DNA of 64,000 nucleotides from Dolichospermum sp. LEGE 00240 (GTDB lineage: Bacteria > Cyanobacteriota > Cyanobacteriia > Cyanobacteriales > Nostocaceae). Made by a program: the position numbers and the translations under genes. Shown here in pieces: positions 9,301 through 16,790 of the stretch. Positions within the stretch are counted from its first letter, which is position 1; every line of letters starts with the position of its first letter. Where the stretch lies: the NCBI RefSeq assembly GCF_015207875.1, contig NZ_JADEVZ010000021.1, positions 1 through 64,000 on the forward strand, written 5' to 3'. Under the pieces are notes generated by a model, which was given only the letters and a program-made list of their open reading frames with translations, did no database searches and was not told the DNA's origin.

Positions 9301-10086
9301 CAAGAAACAGCACAATGGACTCAAGAAGGTTTATCTTTAGAAGTAGCCCAAGAGCGATCGCAATATCGTGTTTTTGGTTCCCAACCAGGGGCTTATGGTG
9401 CAGGACTCCAGGGACTAATAGCCTCCCAAAACTGGGAAAATGATCAGGATTTAGCCCAAGCTTACACAAATTGGAGTGCTTACGCCTATTCTTCTAGTGA
9501 GGTAACAGGGAACAAAAATGCAGAAGCCTTTGAACAACGCTTAAAGCAAATGCAAATCGTCCTCCACAATCAAGACAACCGAGAACACGATTTACTCGAT
9601 TCCGACGATTATTATCAATTTCAGGGTGGTTTAACCGCAGCCGTGCGTTCTCTTCAAGGTAAAAATCCCCAAACCTACTTTGGCGACAATTCCAACACAT
9701 CCCAGCCCAAAATCCGCCAACTTAGCGCCGAAATTGCCAGGGTTTATCGTTCTCGCGTCGTTAATCCTAAATGGATAGCTGGAGTCATGCGTCATGGATA
9801 TAAAGGTGCATTTGAAATGGCTGCAACCGTAGATTTTCTCTTCGCTTACGATGCTACGTCCCAATGCGTCGAAGATTATATGTATCAAGGCATAGTCGAA
9901 GCATATTTAGAAGAGCCGACTGTTTGTGAATTTATCCACGATAAGAACCCCTGGGCACTACGCGATATTGCGGAAAGATTACTAGAAGCAAACCAACGCG
10001 GCTTATGGCAGGATGTGAATATACAAACCCTCGAAAACCTCCGCAATTTAGTCCATCAAGCGGAAGCAACTATCGAAGAAAAATAA
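6349..10086 (+). CDS. cobN: Cobaltochelatase subunit CobN
   Basis: A 1245-residue member of the CobN/BchH family, the large subunit that inserts cobalt into the corrin ring with an AAA+ partner. Length and landmarks fit CobN rather than the longer ChlH: AQTPAPFVLITAADTDIQTL at the start, HVGKHGNLEWLPGKSVALS in the middle (about 545-565), and LSVWGTATMRTGGDDIAEAL (about 885-904). The open frame contains at least four repeat-like insertions, near residues 183-199, 747-762, 786-796 and 826-843, that look like mobile palindromes read in frame and not like conserved CobN sequence. The gene is followed after 19 bp by the peptidoglycan-binding protein gene. Confidence 0.93.
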   Translation: MHRISATPGGLNQSEGLFFLAQTPAPFVLITAADTDIQTLAAVVPKLPSQFPEIRVANLLQLQQQVSIDDYGEQVLESAQVIVLRLIGGSSYWAYGLEVVQEIVHRNGTNLIVMPGDDGLDFDLISKSTVSPEIVQKIWQYFQEGGTENFLNALQFIADISLSTSFNPPPPQTIPRVGLYERNQSVGAGFPRPLRNQPKVGILFYRAHYLAGNTKVIDALCNALIEKNLQPVPVFVSSLREPGVSDNLYELFAAKDDNHHVSLLMNTTSFSLASLETETPQTELWKKLNVPVLQVILCASSVEQWESQSQGLTPRDIAINVALPEVDGRIISRAVSFKTLQTRNHKLETDVVVYEPVSDRIQFVTQLAANWVRLRVKPPQERRIALILANYPNTNGRLANGVGLDTPASCVEILKALKLAGYELGTIPETGDELIQILTSSVTNDPEGKDWKPINQSLSAAEYQNYFSTLPEIIQKQIIERWGQPILDPIQNWAVSGIEFGKVFVGIQPSRGYDLDPSLNYHAPDLEPTHNYLAFYDWVRESFQADAIVHVGKHGNLEWLPGKSVALSNTCYPEIALGPMPHLYPFIVNDPGEGSQAKRRAQAVIIDHLTPPMTRAELYGPLQQVENLIDEYYEAESLDPSRLPTIRDRIQELVIKENLYKDLGITNPQDIANFETLILNSLDGYLCELKEAQIRDGLHIFGQCPQGTQLRDLIVAIARIPNRYSIGITRAIAKQWQIDIDPLTDNLSAPLSAPLRLCDRLKSCHIIGDVVELLEIEAAHLVEEVISGRRPCAPTDWISDKLLPALQKTNQETTNLLRGLDGKYVPSGASGAPTRGRPEVLPTGKNFYAVDIRAIPTETAWDIGRKAAETLIETYTQAHGEYPQTLGLSVWGTATMRTGGDDIAEALALLGVQPVWDGAARRVVDFEILPLAIIGRPRVDVTLRISGFFRDAFPNLIALFDQAVKAVSALDEPPDQNPLADTVRQETAQWTQEGLSLEVAQERSQYRVFGSQPGAYGAGLQGLIASQNWENDQDLAQAYTNWSAYAYSSSEVTGNKNAEAFEQRLKQMQIVLHNQDNREHDLLDSDDYYQFQGGLTAAVRSLQGKNPQTYFGDNSNTSQPKIRQLSAEIARVYRSRVVNPKWIAGVMRHGYKGAFEMAATVDFLFAYDATSQCVEDYMYQGIVEAYLEEPTVCEFIHDKNPWALRDIAERLLEANQRGLWQDVNIQTLENLRNLVHQAEATIEEK
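6904..6928. repeat. GC-rich palindrome inside cobN
   Basis: A 25-bp sequence with the core GGGGCGGGGTTTCCCCGCCC lies in frame in cobN. Its exact reverse complement occurs in intergenic DNA at 54564-54588, showing that it is an interspersed repeat and not cobN sequence. Confidence 0.85.
8590..8878. repeat. Cluster of three repeat-like insertions inside cobN
   Basis: Three GC-rich repeat blocks interrupt the coding sequence without breaking the frame: CTCTGCGCCTCTGCGCCTCT near 8600-8620, GGGCGCAGACCCTGCGCCCC near 8710-8729, and GGCGCACCCACCCGCGGACG near 8839-8858. Their base composition is unlike the surrounding AT-rich gene, and such strings are common intergenic repeats in this lineage. Confidence 0.65.
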
Positions 10087-10105
10087 TTTCATTTAGGAAT
10101 TGGAT

Positions 10106-11104
10106 ATGGAAAATCTTGCGTATTTACATTTAGCTTTTGCCAATCAAGACGAAGAAACCACTGAGTTAATATCCCTCAGTTCTTTATTTAAAACAGCCGC
10201 CGCACCAAATTGGCAACTCTTTTCTGGTAGTGCGTGGAAATACATGATTCCCCTGGCTTTAACTATATCTATTTTGAATGGTGTTAGTGGTGTTTTCGCC
10301 TTAGAAAAAAATGATAACGCTGCTACCGTAAACCATCTCGAACAAAAGGAAATATCTCAAATTGAAACCACCAATGACCAGTTTATCAGTACGGCCCCGA
10401 CAACCCCCACTATCTCAAATAATATTATTTCCGTCAGTAACAAGCGCAAAAACCCCAATCTCCTCAGCAAAGGTGATGAAGGTGCAGATGTCAAAGTTTT
10501 ACAAGAACGCTTGAAAATCGCTGGTTTTTATTATGGTAATTCCACAGGCATTTTTGGTCCAATTACTCAAGAAGCAGTCAAACGATTCCAAAAAGCTTAC
10601 CAACTCACAGTTGATGGTGTTGTCGGTAAATCCACACTAGCCAAATTACCAGCAGTCACCGATGAAAATCAAACAACTACTTATCAAAAATTAGATCACC
10701 CAGATATACTTAGTTTAGGCGATCGCGGTGAAGCCGTCAGAATCCTCCAAGAACATCTCATCACCGCCGGATTTCTCCAAAATCAGCCCAATGGTTACTA
10801 TGGTTCTAACACCGTTGATGCCGTCAAACGCTTTCAAAAACAACACAAACTAGAAGTCAATGGCCTAGCTGGACAAACCACCCGTTCTAAGCTATACAGT
10901 TTAGTTAAAAACTCTGCCAAAAGTGATTTCACCACCCTAGAAATCCAAAGACGACTACAGGCAAAAGGTTTCTATAAAGGTCAAATCAATGGCATAATGG
11001 CATCTGATACCCAAAAAGCAATTAGTCGCGCTCAAGCATTTTATGGTATCAGTCTCAAAGACATCGCAGGAGTCAGGAGTCAGAAGTCAGGAGTCAGCAG
11101 GTAG
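10106..11104 (+). CDS. Membrane-anchored peptidoglycan-binding protein (alr1690-like)
   Basis: A 332-residue protein. A membrane segment lies near residues 46-68 (KYMIPLALTISILNGVSGVF), followed by a linker and two complete PG_binding_1 domains (about 118-180, with FGPITQEAVKRFQKAY; about 200-265, with YGSNTVDAVKRFQKQH) and a third shorter repeat (about 272-315). I prefer the ATG at 10106, seven bases after AGGA, over a TTG at 10100. The last residues (GVRSQKSGVSR) are encoded by a tandem heptamer repeat, so the natural C-terminus was probably replaced. The gene is convergent with furA, as I remember for alr1690 of Anabaena PCC 7120, whose transcript runs on as the antisense alpha-fur RNA. 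Confidence 0.82.
   Translation: MENLAYLHLAFANQDEETTELISLSSLFKTAAAPNWQLFSGSAWKYMIPLALTISILNGVSGVFALEKNDNAATVNHLEQKEISQIETTNDQFISTAPTTPTISNNIISVSNKRKNPNLLSKGDEGADVKVLQERLKIAGFYYGNSTGIFGPITQEAVKRFQKAYQLTVDGVVGKSTLAKLPAVTDENQTTTYQKLDHPDILSLGDRGEAVRILQEHLITAGFLQNQPNGYYGSNTVDAVKRFQKQHKLEVNGLAGQTTRSKLYSLVKNSAKSDFTTLEIQRRLQAKGFYKGQINGIMASDTQKAISRAQAFYGISLKDIAGVRSQKSGVSR
11069..11103. repeat. Tandem heptamer repeat forming the 3' end of a gene
   Basis: Several near copies of GGAGTCA, complementary to the repeat at 1681-1741. The reading frame of the upstream gene runs through it and ends at TAG. Confidence 0.75.
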
Positions 11105-11117
11105 GAATCTCTTACCA

Positions 11118-11283
11118 CCTGAGTTCGGTGTTAGGAGTTTCTCCTTCGGAGACGCTACGCGAACGGAGTTTCTCCTTCGGAGACGCTACGCGAACAGAGT
11201 TATGATTTTTTCAACGAGATCATCAGGGTTTGAGACTCATATTTGGGGCAGTTTTCCAAAAATTATCTTATGTCGAACTCAGG
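11118..11283. mobile_element. MITE-like element, CCTGAGTTCG family, copy 1 (166 bp)
   Basis: Bounded by CCTGAGTTCG and its inverted complement CGAACTCAGG. It contains a 31-bp block (with CTCCTTCGGAGACGCTACGC) twice in tandem. An inverted copy with only one such block lies at 31423-31557. It has no coding capacity of its own. Confidence 0.8.
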
Positions 11284-11587
11284 TTCTTGCCAGATAGCTT
11301 TTACTGTAAATTCTGTATCTCATGCAAGTGCGTATCGGTATATTAAAAGCGGAAGTTTTTAATTCCCGCTTTCTCAATATCATCAGATTCCCCACAACTT
11401 GATTCATCCTCCAAATTTTGGGCTAGTACCGCTTCGCAGAAGTCAAAGGTCAAAAGTCAAAATTAAGACTGCATAGGCTTTTTGGCTTTTGGAAATGGTC
11501 GGTTTATTTACGCCGTGCTTGCTGTACTAGTAATTTTTAATTACTCTTGCCTAAATGCCTATTGCCTATTGCCTCTTGTCTTAATTC
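11284..11587. other. Intergenic DNA between convergent genes
   Basis: No gene seen. It holds a shared repeat (GGTCGGTTTATTTACGCCGTG near 11497-11517, whose inverted near-copy is at about 15258-15279), runs of AAAGTCAA near 11436-11460, and TGCCTATTGCCTATTGCCTC near 11554-11576. If the furA antisense arrangement is conserved, the read-through RNA would cross this stretch. Confidence 0.5.
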
Positions 11588-12043
11588 CTAAAGTGGCATC
11601 AACGCTCTTTGACACTTAGGACACACGGCATGGATTGTCATTTGACAGTCTAATAAATGGAAACCCTCTTTTTGTGCTGTTTTTCCGCCAATCTTTAAAA
11701 CTGAGTCATTCTTAAACTCAATAGTCGAATTACAGCGAACACAAATGAGGTGATGGTGGTGATGGGGATAAGGTTGATTAATTTCATAATGTTTATGCCC
11801 TTCACCTAATTCCAACTCCCGCAAAATCCCCATTCTCGCCATTAACTTTAAGGTGCGATAAATAGTTGATAGACTAATCCCTTCACCATCAGTTTCTAAA
11901 CGATGATATAGGTCCTCTGCACTTAAATGTTCACCTTGTGGGAGTTCCTGAAAAATATGTAAAATTGTTTCGCGTTGTGGAGTTAAACGCCAACCACGGT
12001 CGTTTAATTCAGCTTTAAGTGAACCAGTTGTGTAGACAGTCAT
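11588..12043 (-). CDS. furA: Ferric uptake regulator FurA
   Basis: A 151-residue Fur protein, the length I recall for Anabaena FurA. The N-terminal winged helix (about 1-85) includes RLTPQRETILHIF and the recognition segment GISLSTIYRTLKLMARMG; the C-terminal dimer/metal domain has the His cluster PHHHHHLICVRC and the CPKC motif near the end, giving two CxxC pairs. I chose the ATG at 12043 over a TTG six codons upstream because it matches the family start MTVYTT. The gene lies between a convergent peptidoglycan-binding gene and sigC, the same order I remember around all1691 (furA) and all1692 (sigC) in Anabaena PCC 7120. It should repress iron-uptake genes when iron is present. Confidence 0.93.
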   Translation of the reverse strand: MTVYTTGSLKAELNDRGWRLTPQRETILHIFQELPQGEHLSAEDLYHRLETDGEGISLSTIYRTLKLMARMGILRELELGEGHKHYEINQPYPHHHHHLICVRCNSTIEFKNDSVLKIGGKTAQKEGFHLLDCQMTIHAVCPKCQRALMPL

Positions 12044-12060
12044 AGTAAATTTTCTCAACA

Positions 12061-12131
12061 AAGCTCATTAATTGAGAATATAACAAATATTTGGCTTGAT
12101 TTGCAACAATCACCGCTTATTGAGAATATTT
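12061..12131 (-). promoter_or_regulatory. furA upstream region with repeated ATTGAGAATAT motifs
   Basis: The 10-mer ATTGAGAATA occurs twice (about 12068-12078 and 12119-12129), with AACAAATATTTG between. AT-rich repeats of this kind resemble iron boxes, and Anabaena furA is known to be autoregulated. This is a suggestion, not a consensus match. Confidence 0.35.
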
Positions 12132-12199
12132 GCTAGTGGTCAGTGGTCAGTGGTTAGTGGTTAGTTGTCTCTTGCCTCTTCCCTCTTCCCTCTTCCCTT
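12131..12199. repeat. Tandem short repeats between furA and sigC
   Basis: Runs of AGTGGTC/AGTGGTT and of CCTCTTC, both tandem heptamers typical of these genomes. No gene. Confidence 0.7.
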
Positions 12200-13432
12200 C
12201 TAACTTAACGACTCTAGATAGTCCCGGACTAGGTTACGACGTTTGGGTTGGCGAAGTTTTTGTAAAGCCTTGGATTCAATTTGTCTGACCCTTTCCCGTG
12301 ATAAATCAAGGGCGCGACCAATTTCTGCTAAAGAGTAAGCATGACCATCGGACAAGCCAAAGCGCATCGAAATAACATCCCGTTCTCGACTGGTTAAATC
12401 ATCCAGAAGATTATGCAAATCCTTATGTAAAGATTCTCGCATTAACATCTCCTCTGGCGTAATCGTATCAGTCTCCAGCAATTCCCCTAATTCAGTATCT
12501 TTATCCTTCCCTACCTTCGTTTCCAAAGACACAGACCGAGGAACTCTCAATAGCACTTCCCGGACTTGGATAGCTGTCATATCCAACTCAATGGCTAGGT
12601 CTTCTAAAGTCGGAGTGCGACCTTTTTCTTGGGCAATTTTCCGTTGCGCCTTTTTAATTTTGTTGAGTTTTTCGGTAATATGGACAGGTAGGCGAATAGT
12701 GCGGCTAGAAGTAGCGATCGCCCTGGTAATACCTTGACGAATCCACCAGTAAGCATAGGTACTAAAACGATAACCCTTTGTAGGATCAAACTTCTCAACG
12801 GCCCGTTCTAAACCTAAAGTCCCTTCTTGTACCAAATCCAATAATTCCAAACCCCGATTTTGGTACTTTTTGGCAACGGATACCACCAAGCGCAAATTCG
12901 CCTTAATCATGTGCGATTTGGCTTGTAGTCCTTCAGCTTGCACTTGCTCTAATTCTTCAACGGTTAAATTAGCAATTTCTGCCCAGCGTTTTTTCCCATT
13001 GGCTAAAGTCGGCTTGAGATCAGGTAAATTTATCCCCGCAGTAGTCGCCCATCTTTCCAAAGAAGGGCGGTGTCCTAATTCTGATTTCAACCGCTCCTGT
13101 ACCTCGATTAACCGCGAATAAGGAGCAATTACAGCGTCTCCCTCAACAGCAGCACCACTAAGCAATAACCGCATTCGTAAATATCGTTGTACTTTTTGGG
13201 CTTCAGCGACTTCTTCATCTCGTCCTAACAAGCGGACTCGACCAATTTCTTGCAGATAGAGCCGCACCAAATCTGTGCTACGTCGGCTAGTTTGCGCGGC
13301 TAAGGATAAATCAGACTCAACAGCAGCCATGTCTAAATCTGGCAAATCATCATTATTGATTTCAATATCCAAGGGTAGACTAGGATTTTGCCCTTCGTGG
13401 GCGGCATTTTTATAAAAAGATGTTGCTGGCAT
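12200..13432 (-). CDS. sigC: Group 2 RNA polymerase sigma factor SigC
   Basis: A 410-residue sigma-70 protein that lacks the long region 1.1 of the primary factor. Region 1.2 has STDLVRLYLQEIGRVRLLG, region 2 has NLRLVVSVAKKYQNRGLELL and the -10 recognition helix with RFSTYAYWWIRQGITRAI, region 3 follows, and region 4 ends with EIGRALDLSRERVRQIESKA. The start MPATSFY with an upstream GGAG is convincing. Assignment to SigC rests on the N-terminal sequence and on the furA neighbourhood I remember from Anabaena. It would redirect polymerase under nutrient or carbon changes and during early heterocyst differentiation. Confidence 0.85.
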   Translation of the reverse strand: MPATSFYKNAAHEGQNPSLPLDIEINNDDLPDLDMAAVESDLSLAAQTSRRSTDLVRLYLQEIGRVRLLGRDEEVAEAQKVQRYLRMRLLLSGAAVEGDAVIAPYSRLIEVQERLKSELGHRPSLERWATTAGINLPDLKPTLANGKKRWAEIANLTVEELEQVQAEGLQAKSHMIKANLRLVVSVAKKYQNRGLELLDLVQEGTLGLERAVEKFDPTKGYRFSTYAYWWIRQGITRAIATSSRTIRLPVHITEKLNKIKKAQRKIAQEKGRTPTLEDLAIELDMTAIQVREVLLRVPRSVSLETKVGKDKDTELGELLETDTITPEEMLMRESLHKDLHNLLDDLTSRERDVISMRFGLSDGHAYSLAEIGRALDLSRERVRQIESKALQKLRQPKRRNLVRDYLESLS

Positions 13433-13962
13433 GATGTCTCAAATGGCTCCAGGTAACAATAGATTACGGTCAGCTAAAATTACGGTCAGCTAATTAACTG
13501 TTGCTATTCCGTAATTTCGTCATGAAATAACATAGTTTGGGCTTCACTGTACAATTCTTTGCAAAACTTTGTAATAGTCCAAACAGATCGAAGAGAAGAA
13601 AACTTAATTTATCAGCTTTTGGACTGTTTTAACTGGATAGTTATTTTCGCCACGGTATACTAGATCAGAAAAATACATTTTTAATGAGTTGTTCGTTGCT
13701 AGTAGTTGTGTGCTTGAAAGAATGTCTCTGTAAATTTTTAGCCAGAGTTTATATTAAGAGTTATTTAGTCAACACTACCATGTTTAGAGATATTGAAGGT
13801 TATTTTTTTAACTGTTCATCAAGATAACATTTAGTTGTCATGATGTTTATAAACTACATAGTTATATTTACATCACTCAAAAAGTAATTTCCTGACAATT
13901 TGATAAATTTTTTCTAGGGATTTCGCGGTAATCGTTTAATTTCAATTGAACACCTTACACTA
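13433..13962. promoter_or_regulatory. sigC upstream region, no gene
   Basis: About 530 bases without a convincing reading frame. Directly upstream of sigC lies a 16-bp tandem duplication with ATTACGGTCAGCTAA (13463-13494). The remainder is very AT-rich and probably contains the sigC promoter and the 3' region of gpsA. No terminator hairpin is clear. Confidence 0.4.
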
Positions 13963-14952
13963 TCAGCATTTCTCCCCTGTTTGCCATATTTGTTCTGTCG
14001 GGAAATTATCAAATTCAGGCTTGATATCTCGTAACATCAGTTGATCTAATGCAAGTCTTGGTGTAACTTCTCCTTCCAGCAGTTGGTAAACTTGCTCGGT
14101 AATGGGAATAGTAATACCTTGCTGTTGGGCGATTTCCATTAATACCCGACAAGTATTCACACCTTCGGCTGTACCTGGAAGATTTGCCATAATTCCTTCC
14201 AGGGTCTTTCCATTAGCTAATTGATAACCAACTTGATAATTGCGACTTAAGGGGCTATTGCAGGTTGCTAATAAGTCCCCTAGACCAGATAAACCATAAA
14301 ATGTTTCCGGTTTCGCACCTAAAGTCTGACCTATTCGCACCATTTCGGTTAAGCCACGAGTGACTAAGGCGGCTTTGGCATTTGTGCCCAAGTGTAACCC
14401 ATCACATACACCTGCGGCGATCGCGATCACATTTTTCAGTGTTCCCCCTAATTCTACGCCCACAGGGTCAGGATTAGTATAAACACGAAAGCGACTGGAG
14501 GAAAATACTAGTTGGACTGTTTGGGTAGCATTGGTATTTTTACTTGCTACTACCGTTGCTGCTGGTAATTCCTGGGCAATTTCCTGGGACAAATTCGGAC
14601 CTGATAAAACCACCACTGGATGATCAGGAAAAGCTGCTTGCCAAATTTGCGAAGGTGTGTATGTAGTGTGTGGTTCTAGTCCCTTGGTTGCGGTGACAAA
14701 GATTGTTTCTGGAGATAGGGGACAAGACTCCACCATAGAAGCCACATCTCTCACCCCTTTCATGGAAATAGCCGACAAGATTACTTGAGCATTTTTATGC
14801 TCTAATACTTTTTCTAGAGGTTGGCAGTCAGAACGTGACCATAAATGCACCTGATTACCATTAATTGCTGCTAATTTAGCCAGGGCTTTACCCCAAGCAC
14901 CCCCACCAAGAATAACGACAGATTTTAAATTTTGGATTTTGGGATTGGTCAT
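13963..14952 (-). CDS. gpsA: NAD(P)H-dependent glycerol-3-phosphate dehydrogenase
   Basis: A 329-residue enzyme that reduces dihydroxyacetone phosphate to sn-glycerol 3-phosphate for membrane lipid synthesis in the cytoplasm. The Rossmann motif VVILGGGAWGKALAKLAA is at about 11-28. The substrate-binding Lys region is LGGTLKNVIAIAAGVCDG, and the conserved TRGLTEMVRIGQ and YGLSGLGDLLATC blocks follow. I start at the ATG at 14952 (MTNPKIQ), since the 24 residues further upstream are not family-like and run into repeat DNA. Confidence 0.93.
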   Translation of the reverse strand: MTNPKIQNLKSVVILGGGAWGKALAKLAAINGNQVHLWSRSDCQPLEKVLEHKNAQVILSAISMKGVRDVASMVESCPLSPETIFVTATKGLEPHTTYTPSQIWQAAFPDHPVVVLSGPNLSQEIAQELPAATVVASKNTNATQTVQLVFSSSRFRVYTNPDPVGVELGGTLKNVIAIAAGVCDGLHLGTNAKAALVTRGLTEMVRIGQTLGAKPETFYGLSGLGDLLATCNSPLSRNYQVGYQLANGKTLEGIMANLPGTAEGVNTCRVLMEIAQQQGITIPITEQVYQLLEGEVTPRLALDQLMLRDIKPEFDNFPTEQIWQTGEKC

Positions 14953-15393
14953 ATTAGTGAAGAGTTTAATGTTTATGCAAGTGTTTGTATAAATAGGGCT
15001 TGCTGAAAAGGTGGAAAAAGGCAAAAAAAATTGACCAGGTAATTAGGCAAAACATTACTTTTACTAATCAAATTAGAGAAAAAAGAGGTTATTTGCAAAA
15101 ATTGCCATAAAAACCCACAAAAAACCCTTGACAGTAAGGTAGAAAGATTCATAACTATAAAAGTAAGAGCAATAGCAGTCTCCAGAGGTATGAGGCAGTT
15201 TAGCCATGACTGTACTTCCACTGACAAAGGACACTAATAAATAATTTTTTCTAGGACAACACGGCGTAAATCAACCGACCATTCTCAATTGACATAAAAT
15301 GGTAGGGGCGGAAAAGTAGTTATCATTAATATTCAGGTTTTTTCTGTCCTTCCCCTGATGAATTGTCTTGTAACAATCAAACGGAATTGCTAT
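14953..15393. other. Intergenic region with repeat ends
   Basis: No supported gene. It contains a solo element end TAGGGCTTGCTGAAAA at 14994-15009 (family of 42289-42504), and CACGGCGTAAATCAACCGACC near 15258-15278, an inverted near-copy of 11497-11517. An 84-codon minus-strand frame across it reads into the repeat and was not accepted. Confidence 0.45.
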
Positions 15394-15948
15394 ATGTATA
15401 ATTACAAACAAACTATTTTATCATTATTTTTAGTCGTGTCCTCCACTGTTATTAGCAGTTGTGATTCTAGCAATACTGCTGATAACCCAACTCCAGAAAC
15501 AATACCAAATAGCAAAATTAACCCCAGTCCCCCCAAGAAACCACAGAAGTCTCCCACTCCCAAAGTTGAGCTATATTCTAATAATAAAGCCATTTCTGGT
15601 AAAACTACTAACGTCACCGTATACACAAGTGATGCTCAATGTCAAGAGCTAATTCCTCAAAAAGCTGACGTTTCCGCAGCAGCACCCATGAATGAAGCCA
15701 TAGGTAAAATATTCAAAGAACAAAGCACAGCAGACTTCAGCGTATCTGGTTATCGTGTTAATGTGAAAAACGGTGTTGCGATTGTTGATCTCCGCATCTC
15801 ACCAGATTCCAAAAGACAAGTATCTTCTCTGTCTAGTTGTGAACAGTTTGCGTTGTTTAGCAGTGTCCGCAAAACATTAATTAGTAATTCTCAGTGGAAA
15901 ATCAAAGATGTCCGCTTTACTGAACGGGGGGAAGACATTACCCTCTAA
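15394..15948 (+). CDS. GerMN-domain lipoprotein
   Basis: A 184-residue exported lipoprotein. The N-terminus (YKQTILSLFLVVSSTVISSC) is a type II signal peptide with lipobox ISSC, giving a mature lipidated Cys near residue 24. A Pro/Ser/Lys-rich linker (about 25-60) precedes a GerMN-like domain (about 65-184, with TVYTSDAQCQELIPQKADVS and VKNGVAIVDLR). The ATG at 15394 is preferred over one at 15358 because it puts the signal peptide at the very start. GerMN domains are found in spore germination proteins and in cell-wall proteins of other bacteria; the role here is unknown. Confidence 0.78.
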   Translation: MYNYKQTILSLFLVVSSTVISSCDSSNTADNPTPETIPNSKINPSPPKKPQKSPTPKVELYSNNKAISGKTTNVTVYTSDAQCQELIPQKADVSAAAPMNEAIGKIFKEQSTADFSVSGYRVNVKNGVAIVDLRISPDSKRQVSSLSSCEQFALFSSVRKTLISNSQWKIKDVRFTERGEDITL

Positions 15949-16351
15949 CAATAGCTTGTCCATTTTCTGCTTTGTTGGGTTAAGCGATCGCGCAACCCAA
16001 CGCTTCTGTTGGGTTTCATGCTTTTTCCAATTTGGACAAGGTATTGCTCTAAGGAACGTGAATTTATTAACTTACAATTCTTGGTAACGACAGTCTAAGT
16101 ATGCCTTGCTGAATAAAGCTGAAACCATTTATTAATAAGGATTTTGATCATAAAAAAGTGTAAGGTTTTGGCTGATGATCTTTCTAAATAGGTTTAACAA
16201 ATTACCTATTTTTACCACTATCTCACGTAGTTAACCTAGTTATATTGCGAAATGTAACAAAATTGCCATTAAAACGCTTTACCATCTTGACAACCAAGAA
16301 AAGAGGCGATAAGGTGGTATACATACCCGGGTAAGACCACCAGAAAGTTGT
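15949..16351. other. Intergenic region with a strong palindrome
   Basis: No gene. A hairpin GTTGGGTT / AACCCAAC with a HIP1-containing loop lies at 15974-16001 and is followed by another TGTTGGGTTT, the cyanobacterial AACCCAAC repeat family also seen at 42136 and 43374. It may end the upstream transcript, although no T-run follows. The rest should contain the promoter for the next genes. Confidence 0.5.
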
Positions 16352-16699
16352 ATGCAAACTAAGCAAAAGGTTACGTTATATTTATCACCCGAACTGCACA
16401 GAAAACTTAAAATTCGTTCTGCCGTTGACTCAGAACCGATGTCAGACCTCGCAGAACGGGCGCTCAGTTTCTACCTGACCAACTCAGAAATAGTAGAAGA
16501 GATAGAAGCGTCTTCCCATGGGCGAACTCACCGGGTTTATTCCTGTCCCACTTGTGAATCTTCACTTATATTGCGTGATGGCGAACTAGTGAACTTGGGC
16601 AACCAACCAGGAATCATCGGCCAAGATCATCTATCTATTGATGGCAGAGAAAAAGAGGAAACCCATCCCAAGGGTGAGGAAGAATTAGTTCCTTGTTAG
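16352..16699 (+). CDS. Ribbon-helix-helix-like small protein upstream of ycf46
   Basis: A 115-residue protein. Residues 5-45 (KVTLYLSPELHRKLKIRSAV, then SEPMSDLAERALSFYL) resemble a ribbon-helix-helix DNA-binding or partner-binding unit. A CxxC pair (YSCPTCESS, about 68-76) suggests a small metal-binding spot; the acidic tail ends in VPC. Being 91 bp upstream of ycf46 on the same strand, it may act as a regulator of that operon. Function is inferred. Confidence 0.7.
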   Translation: MQTKQKVTLYLSPELHRKLKIRSAVDSEPMSDLAERALSFYLTNSEIVEEIEASSHGRTHRVYSCPTCESSLILRDGELVNLGNQPGIIGQDHLSIDGREKEETHPKGEEELVPC

Positions 16700-16790
16700 G
16701 TAGGAATTATTAATGATTAAATAGTCTGGCTTAACGCCACGCTATCGCTGGTTGGTACTGTCTCTATAAGGTCTCAAGTAGGTCGATAGT

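Noticed and set aside
8406-9888. Several reading frames of 65-120 codons on both strands within cobN
   Set aside because: They overlap the cobN frame completely, have unusual composition and no family resemblance; they are shadows of the GC-richer part of cobN.
14973-15227. Minus-strand 84-codon hydrophobic frame upstream of gpsA
   Set aside because: It runs into the TAGGGCTTGCTGAA repeat, has no ribosome binding site and no recognisable family.
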